Below, piece by piece: positions 9,752 to 14,624 of a stretch of DNA of 14,624 bases; position 1 is the stretch's first letter; each line of letters begins with the position of its first letter. The stretch is from Acanthamoeba lenticulata. Lineage: Eukaryota > Discosea > Longamoebia > Acanthamoebidae. Made by a program: the position numbers and the translations under genes. The stretch is from assembly GCA_002179805.1 (NCBI GenBank), contig NAVB01003978.1, positions 1-14,624 of the forward strand, in the 5' to 3' direction. A model generated the notes under the pieces. The model worked only from the letters and a program-made list of their open reading frames with translations, ran no database searches and was not told the DNA's origin.

Positions 9752-10037
9752 AATCAAGGTGCAGGTCAAGGCCACTCACGATCAGTTGAGGTCTGTGCCT
9801 TCTCTTTCCGTGCGGTGAAAATCGCACTTTTCCACGGCAGGTAATAACAGGCCGCCTCCAGTAGTCTGATGCTGAATCCCGCAGAGAGCAGGCTGAAATT
9901 TGTAAAAATGCGAAACAGGTCGTCCGATCAACTCCGTTCGAGGAACAAACGCGCCGGCAAGGGGCCTTGACTCTTGCTCTCTGCCTTCCTCCCCCAGCAG
10001 ACGAACGTGCCGTCTTCGTACACACAACAGCAGAAGA
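9752..10037. promoter_or_regulatory. Shared divergent promoter region of the E2 and HSP60 genes
   Basis: Only 286 bp lie between the start codons of the minus-strand E2 and the plus-strand HSP60, so both promoters must lie here or overlap the coding starts. The HSP60 side ends in a pyrimidine-rich stretch and a CA-rich leader. Near 9937 there is TTCGAGGAA, an imperfect heat-shock-element half-site pair with the wrong spacing (three rather than two bases). I see no canonical TATA box and no clear three-unit heat-shock element. Confidence 0.5.
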
Positions 10038-11970
10038 ATGCTCCGTAAGGCTACTGTCCCCACCGCTCGTGCCGCTGTTCGCGGCAGCTCCCACTCTGCC
10101 TCGGCGCAGCGTCTGTACGCCACCGGCAAGGAGATCAAGTTCGGCAGCGAGGCCCGCTCGCTCATGCTGCGTGGTGTTGATTCGCTCACTGATGCCGTTC
10201 AGACCACCCTTGGTCCCAAGGTATGAGAACCTCGCTGCACCTTACATTCACATCGCAGTGGGATGAAAATTTAATTTTTTTTATTTCTGCTTACATAAAA
10301 TTTGTATCTTCATTTTTCTTTCGCGTACAGGGCCGCAACGTCGTGCTTGAGCAGAGCTTTGGCGCTCCCAAGATCACGAAGGATGGTGTCACCGTGGCCA
10401 AGCACATTGAGTTCAAGGACAAGTACATGAACATGGGTGCTCAGCTCGTGCGCGGCGTCGCCAGCAAGGCCAACGATGTGGCCGGCGACGGTACTACGAC
10501 CGCGACTGTGCTCGCTCGCGCCATCTTCTCTGAGGGCACCAAGGTGGTCGCTGCCGGCATGAACCCGATGGATGTCAAGCGCGGTGTGGACCACGCCGTC
10601 GGTGTCGTCGTTGGTGAGCTCAAGAAGCTGGCCAAGAAGGTCACCACCACTGAGGAGATCAGGCAGGTCGCTACCCTGTCGGCCAACTCGGACGATTCTA
10701 TCGGCTCCCTCATTGCCACCGCCATGGAGAAGGTCGGCTCTCAGGGCGTCATCACTGTCACGGTATGTCAACAGACAATTTTTCCGATCTCTAATGATGA
10801 CCGCAATTTTGTACATTTTCATCTGATTCAATTTTTTTTCACTGTAAACAGGATGGCAAGACCCTCGAGAACGAGGTTGAGGTCATCGAGGGCATGAAGT
10901 TCGATCAGGGCTACATCTCGCGCTACTTCGTCACTGACCCCAAGACCCAGAAGTGCGAGTATGAGGACGCCGTGTTCCTGCTCACTGACGGCAAGATCTC
11001 CTCCATCCACACCCTCCTGCCGTGCCTCGAGGAGGTGAGCCGCGAGCACAAGAAGCTCGTCATCATTTCGGACAACGTCGAGGGTGAGGCCCTGGCCACG
11101 CTCATCATCAACAAGATGCGCGGCCTGCCCGTCGTCGCCGTCAAGGCGCCCGGCTTTGGCGACAACCGCAAGAACAACCTGCAGGACATTGCCATCCTCA
11201 CTGGCGGTACCGTCGTGAGCGAGGAGATGGGCCTCAAGCTCGAGAACTTTGACCGCAGCTGGCTGGGCTCGGCCAAGAAGGTGGTCATCTCGTCGGACGA
11301 CACCATCATCATGGATGGCGGCGGTGACTCGAACAACATCAAGGAGCGTTGCGAGCAGATCTCCGACGCCATCACGCGCACCACCTCGTCCTACGAGCAG
11401 GAGAAGCTGCGCGAGCGTCTGGCCAAGCTCTCTAGCGGTGTTGCCGTCCTCAAGGTCGGCGGTGCCACTGAGGTCGAGGTCAGCGAGCGCAAGGACCGTA
11501 TCACCGACGCCCTGAGCGCCACCCGCGCCGCCGTCGAGGAGGGCATCGTGCCTGGTGGCGGCGTCGCCCTGCTCCACGCCTCCAAGGCCCTCGAGGGCCT
11601 CACCGGCGCCAACGCCGACCAGACCAGCGGCATCCAGCTCGTCGCCAGGGCCATCCGCATCCCGGCCCGCACCATCGCCACCAACGCCGGCAAGGAGGGC
11701 GGCGTCATCGTCGAGAAGATCCTCCAGAGCAAGGACGCCAACTGGGGCTACAACGCTCAGACCGACGAGTTTGGCGACATGTTCAAGGCCGGCATCATCG
11801 ACCCCGTCAAGGTCGTCCGCACTGCCCTCGACTCCGCCGCCAGCGTGTCTTCTCTCATGACCACCACCGAGGCCATCGTTGTGGAGCTCCCCAAGGAGTC
11901 CTCTGGCCCCGCCGGCGGCATGGGCGGCGGCATGGGTGGCATGGGCGGCATGGGCGGCGACATGTTCTAG
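10038..11970 (+). CDS. HSP60: Mitochondrial chaperonin HSP60 (Cpn60)
   Basis: HSP60 forms the double-ring folding chamber of the mitochondrial matrix, working with Hsp10 and ATP. Three exons (10038-10220, 10331-10762, 10852-11970) give 577 residues. The first 30 or so residues are Arg/Ser/Ala-rich with no acidic residue ([16 protein letters not shown]), a mitochondrial presequence probably cleaved near [12 protein letters not shown]. The mature protein shows [27 protein letters not shown] across the first join, the nucleotide motif [13 protein letters not shown] whose Asp is the ATPase residue in Gro[13 protein letters not shown] in the apical domain, and [19 protein letters not shown], which carries the second catalytic Asp. 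It ends in the classic Gly-Gly-Met tail ([14 protein letters not shown]). The introns are T-rich, GT-AG, in phase 0. The E2 gene diverges upstream. Nothing is missing; this is a full-length functional copy. Confidence 0.98.
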
Positions 11971-12448
11971 AGCGACCCTTCTGATTGCACCGCGATGACC
12001 CTGATGACCCACCCCACGACGTCGGAGGACGCGCGGGGGACACGTGAGAGAGAGAGAGAGATGGAAAGAGACGACGAGAGCGAGGTTGACCGGAGAGAGG
12101 GAAAAGACACCGCGTGCGAGTGCGTGGCCGGTGATGATGGCCGGCGCAGCCCCCCTTTTGCTATGCAATATATTTACACTTTCCCGCCAGCTCAGAACGG
12201 GAGGAAGCAGGGTTCTCTTCACTTTTCCTCGCCAGGGCCCCTCTGCTTGCTTCAACCTCCTCCCCCTCTTTGTTGTAACTCTGGGACCCAAGAAATACAG
12301 CACACCTGCGCCTTCTCTTTCTCTTACACAAAACCACAAGTGGTGTTGGGCAGCGCACGTGGGAGCTCTTCTCTTTTGGGACGTTGTCCATTTAAAAGAC
12401 TTGGTGTTGTACATTGGGGGTCAGCGCCTGAGGAAACGAGCAGTGTCA
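11971..12448. other. Convergent intergenic region (478 bp) with a GA repeat
   Basis: The 3' ends of HSP60 and the small membrane protein gene face each other here. A GA dinucleotide run lies at about 12046-12061 followed by purine-rich sequence to 12110, and a pyrimidine-rich stretch occupies about 12210-12340. Open frames that cross this region are antisense extensions or lack motifs. I see no RNA gene. Confidence 0.5.
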
Positions 12449-12990
12449 TCAGTCCTGACCCCACTGGCGCAGCTGGTTGGCGGCCTGCTGGAACCGAAGC
12501 TCGACCCCAGCCTTGTTATGGAAGCATGACCGGAGGGCGTTCAGCTCTGTGTGTGTGTGGGGTGGACGGCAAGAAAGAGGTTAGCGAATGAGTCCTTTCT
12601 CCTCGCCCTCGGCCACTGTAACATACCTTTGGCCGGCACGTAGGCAACATGCTCGGGGCAGTTATTGACCATGTCCGAAGAGGCGCTTTGCTTCTGCGGA
12701 TAAAGCGACAGTCGCTGCTCCTCCTGGGCCCCCAACCACATGCCCGCGCCAAAGGCCGCCAGGCCCAGAACGACCGCCAGTGCCGCCAGAAAGGCCAGCC
12801 ACTGCATCCTCTGGGGGATGCCGCCAGAGGACGTGGACTCAGGGCTCGACAGCGAGATGCGTCGTGGCCGCCCGGTGAACGGGCTGAGAGCGCCCTCGCC
12901 AGGGGAGGGCACCTCCTCAACCTCCTTGATGCAGCTTGGCGGTGGAGTCAACAGGACCTTACTGGCATTGTAGCGATTGCGCATTTCCAT
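12449..12990 (-). CDS. Hypothetical single-pass membrane protein, 153 residues
   Basis: Two exons (12990-12627 and 12546-12449) joined by a clean GT-AG intron of 80 bp give 153 residues; I do not recognise the family. The first 65 residues are polar and Pro/Ser-rich, with SP sites (SPFTGRPRRISLSSPES). One strong hydrophobic segment follows at about residues 70-92 (WLAFLAALAVVLGLAAFGAGMW). The remaining 60 residues are hydrophilic, contain two cysteines and end in a Gln-rich stretch (RFQQAANQLRQWGQD). With no cleavable signal peptide, a type II orientation is plausible, with the C-terminal part in the lumen or outside; this is inferred. The ATG at 12990 (MEMRNRYN) was chosen because sequence upstream becomes Arg-rich then AT-rich. 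An upstream in-frame ATG at 13155 would add 55 residues. Confidence 0.65.
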
Positions 12991-13172
12991 GGCTAGTGGG
13001 AGGCGACGGCTCTTAAGACGATCTTTGGTAGGTGTGGGTCTTCTTCTTCTTGTGCGAGTTTGAAACTGCCTCCTGTCCTCCAGGGTGACGTGGCCTCGTA
13101 AAAGGGGAAGTCTTGTTTGAAGACAAAAAAGGTAAACGCTACAGTTGAGTGGCAACCGCGAATGGCAAACGC

Positions 13173-14118
13173 TCAGGCCCTGTTCTGCTCCTTCGCGGCG
13201 ATGATGTACATCTCGATGTGCACCGACAATTGATCGAGGTCTTCAGGGTCCATAAAGGTCTCAAGCGGGATCACGCTCGCCTGGAGCCCGTACTCGTGTA
13301 GCAGTGGCCCGATGTTGCGGTTCCCGCTGCGCTCGCACAAGACGCACGTGCGTCGTCAGTTTCGACGTCGAACGGGAGCTTTGACTGTTGGTGTGTGGGG
13401 AAGGTCACCTCCGCTCATGGTAGGTCATGAGCAGCATCGCGTCCGGGTTCTTGTGCAGGAGAAAGCTCGCGCTCGCCACGAAGTCTTCAAATTCTGGCGA
13501 GTAGCGACCACTCAGCAGTTCTTCAAGGGGACGCAGGAGGAAGAGGAGGAGGGAGTACGCGACGAGTCGTACAGGCAGTCAGCGGCAAGCACGACATCTG
13601 GTGGGGGCATGTCCAGCAGGAAGGCTGGCATGCGGCCCCACGTGAACTCGTGGACGAGCATGCGGGCTCTCACTTGCTGGTGAGGTTCACGACTCTGGGC
13701 AACATTATCACCATCATCATCCACCTTCTGGCTCTCCTGCTCCGTTGTTGTTGTTGTTGTTGTGATGTCGTTCGCCACGACGTTTTTACTTCCATGTAGA
13801 GCCTCTGGCAGGAGGCGGGCGGCCACCGACTGACGTAGACGAGCAAGCACGGGCTGCGCCTCTTCCGCGTCGGTGAACACGACCTCGGCTGCTCCAGCCT
13901 CAGCCGCCGCCATGCCGCATGTGCCTACCCCGCTCCCGAGCTGCGCGGGGCACCCTCGCCTGAGAGGTTCACCCAAAAGCTGCTGCACACTGCTGCTGAC
14001 GTACCTCCAGCACTCGTCGGTCGCGCACGAGGAGGGGGTGGCGCCGGATGAAGCTCGCCAGGACAGCTGACGAGGGCCACTCATGGAGGCCAGTCTCCGT
14101 GCCCACCTGCGAGTACAT
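13173..14118 (-). CDS. METTL23: METTL23-like methyltransferase
   Basis: This is a class I S-adenosylmethionine-dependent methyltransferase of the METTL21/METTL23 group; METTL23 has been described as a nuclear arginine methyltransferase acting on histone H3. Four exons (14118-14005, 13940-13559, 13493-13409, 13326-13173) give 244 residues. The sequence runs TGLHEWPSSAVLASFI, motif I split by an intron as RRVLE|LGSGVGTCGMAAAEAG, an acidic strand end EVVFTDAEE, PPDVVLAADCLYDSS, FEDFVASASFLLHKNPDAML, MTYHERSGNRN, and a C-terminal VHIEMYIIAAKEQ. The spacing of FEDFVAS-FLLHKNP and the C-terminal IPLETF favour METTL23 over other members. A low-complexity insert of about 35 residues (a run of seven Thr, then Gln/Glu/Asp-rich) interrupts the fold after the second strand. 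The start at 14118 follows an in-frame stop. A CAG|GTG at 14109/14108 could instead be a splice acceptor for an upstream exon. Substrate is not visible. Confidence 0.82.
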
Positions 14119-14357
14119 GAAACCGCGCTTGTGCGCAAGAAAATGTTGAAGAAAATGTTACATAAAACAAACATTTTATCTTTTGGGCAGGGACGCTCAT
14201 GCACCACAGGCTGCTGCCAGAACGCCCACTCGCAGCGGACCACGGGAGCAGCAGTTCCCCAAGCCGCGGCCTTGCGCCTTCTGGCGCAGGCGGGGGGTTG
14301 TGCCGTGCGGTGTGCCTTGTGTGCTTGCGACCAAACCCCCGACACGTGGTGAGCCTT
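14119..14357. promoter_or_regulatory. Divergent region between METTL23-like gene and right-edge gene
   Basis: The 239 bp between the two predicted start codons hold an AT-rich block (about 14136-14182) and then GC-rich sequence. On the minus strand the AT-rich block is T-rich and runs toward a CAG, so part of it may be an intron with a 5' exon of the METTL23-like gene beyond. If so, that gene would approach or overlap the right-edge gene's promoter. Confidence 0.35.
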
Positions 14358-14624
14358 ATGGTGGCGTGCGGCGCCCTCCTCCTCTTCTTCCTCTGGACCA
14401 CCACCAACCTGCAGGTGACCCCCCCTCCCAACCCCTCACACCCCATCTTTCTCTATTATCGGTCATCAGGTGGTTTCACTGCAACCCCCGTCACTGTTGC
14501 AGGTGATGCACTCGCAATGGTTCCCGCCGCAGCTGGCCATTACGCGCCACACGTTCCACATCCTCAACCTCCCGCCCGCGCTCGTACGTCGAAGAGAGAG
14601 AGAGAGAGAGTGAAAGGAGCCTCC
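14358..14624 (+). CDS. First exons of an unrecognised gene, cut by the right edge
   Basis: An ATG at 14358 opens a 19-codon exon (14358-14414) with a hydrophobic start (MVACGALLLFFLWTTTNLQ). A GT-AG intron of 88 bp follows, and a second exon at 14503-14583 (27 codons) contains HSQWFPPQLAITRHTFH and NLPPAL. It ends at a GTACGT donor at 14584. The remaining bases hold a GA dinucleotide run, presumably in intron 2. The first exon looks like a signal peptide or signal anchor, suggesting a secreted or membrane protein. Exon boundaries are supported by matching phases and good splice sites only. I do not recognise the family from 46 residues. Confidence 0.5.
   Translation, partial: MVACGALLLFFLWTTTNLQVTPPPNPSHPIFLYYRSSGGFTATPVTVAGDALAMVPAAAGHYAPHVPHPQPPARARTSKRERERVKGAS
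14591..14610. repeat. GA dinucleotide repeat
   Basis: A run of about ten GA units lies just after the donor at 14584, in what is probably intron 2 of the right-edge gene. It is a simple microsatellite and resembles the shorter GA run near 12050. Confidence 0.75.

Noticed and set aside
9752..10037. Heat-shock element upstream of HSP60
   Set aside because: Only a TTC/GAA pair with three-base spacing was found; the canonical repeat needs two-base spacing and usually three units. Mentioned as weak, not listed as a feature.
10828..12414. 528-codon open frame on the minus strand opposite HSP60
   Set aside because: It is antisense to the conserved last exon of HSP60, with a repetitive Leu/Asp/His/Val-rich composition and no recognised domain. 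The same codon-bias artefact explains it.

Overview
The window is eukaryotic nuclear DNA from a compact, intron-rich, GC-rich genome. It most resembles a free-living amoebozoan such as Acanthamoeba. Coding exons are GC-rich with strong G/C third-position bias. About two dozen introns can be placed, almost all of 59-116 bp and GT-AG. Genes sit on both strands 180-650 bp apart, with no operon-like spacing. The organism assignment is inferred from this style and from protein resemblance, not from a database search. Exon joins were built by hand from splice-site dinucleotides, reading-frame continuity and family conservation. Every complete multi-exon model below sums to a whole number of codons.

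Layout, left to right: (1) 101-1586 (+), the C-terminal part of a GH63-type glycoside hydrolase, cut by the left edge. (2) 1587-2232, a gap holding a lone TATA-like box. (3) 2233-2523 (+), a 96-residue protein I do not recognise. (4) 2857-5020 (-), a BTB-BACK-SPRY protein with serine runs and one apparent GC-AG intron. (5) 5257-8666 (-), the 26S proteasome scaffold subunit RPN2/PSMD1. (6) 8937-9751 (-), a RAD6-like ubiquitin-conjugating enzyme. (7) 10038-11970 (+), mitochondrial chaperonin HSP60, divergent from the E2. (8) 12449-12990 (-), a small single-pass membrane protein of unknown function. (9) 13173-14118 (-), a METTL23-like methyltransferase. (10) 14358 to the right edge (+), the first exons of an unrecognised gene with a hydrophobic N-terminus.

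Four consecutive genes from 2857 to 11970 belong to protein quality control: a possible cullin-3 adaptor, a proteasome subunit, an E2 and a chaperonin. Each is a widespread housekeeping or adaptor-type family, so the clustering may be chance. I see no mobile element, CRISPR array, RNA gene, viral gene or prokaryotic-style defence system. The most unusual points are at the level of gene structure: three 3' splice sites preceded by A-rich rather than pyrimidine-rich sequence, GT/CG-rich low-complexity introns in the hydrolase gene, and a stop-free 96-nt GC-AG segment inside the SPRY domain.
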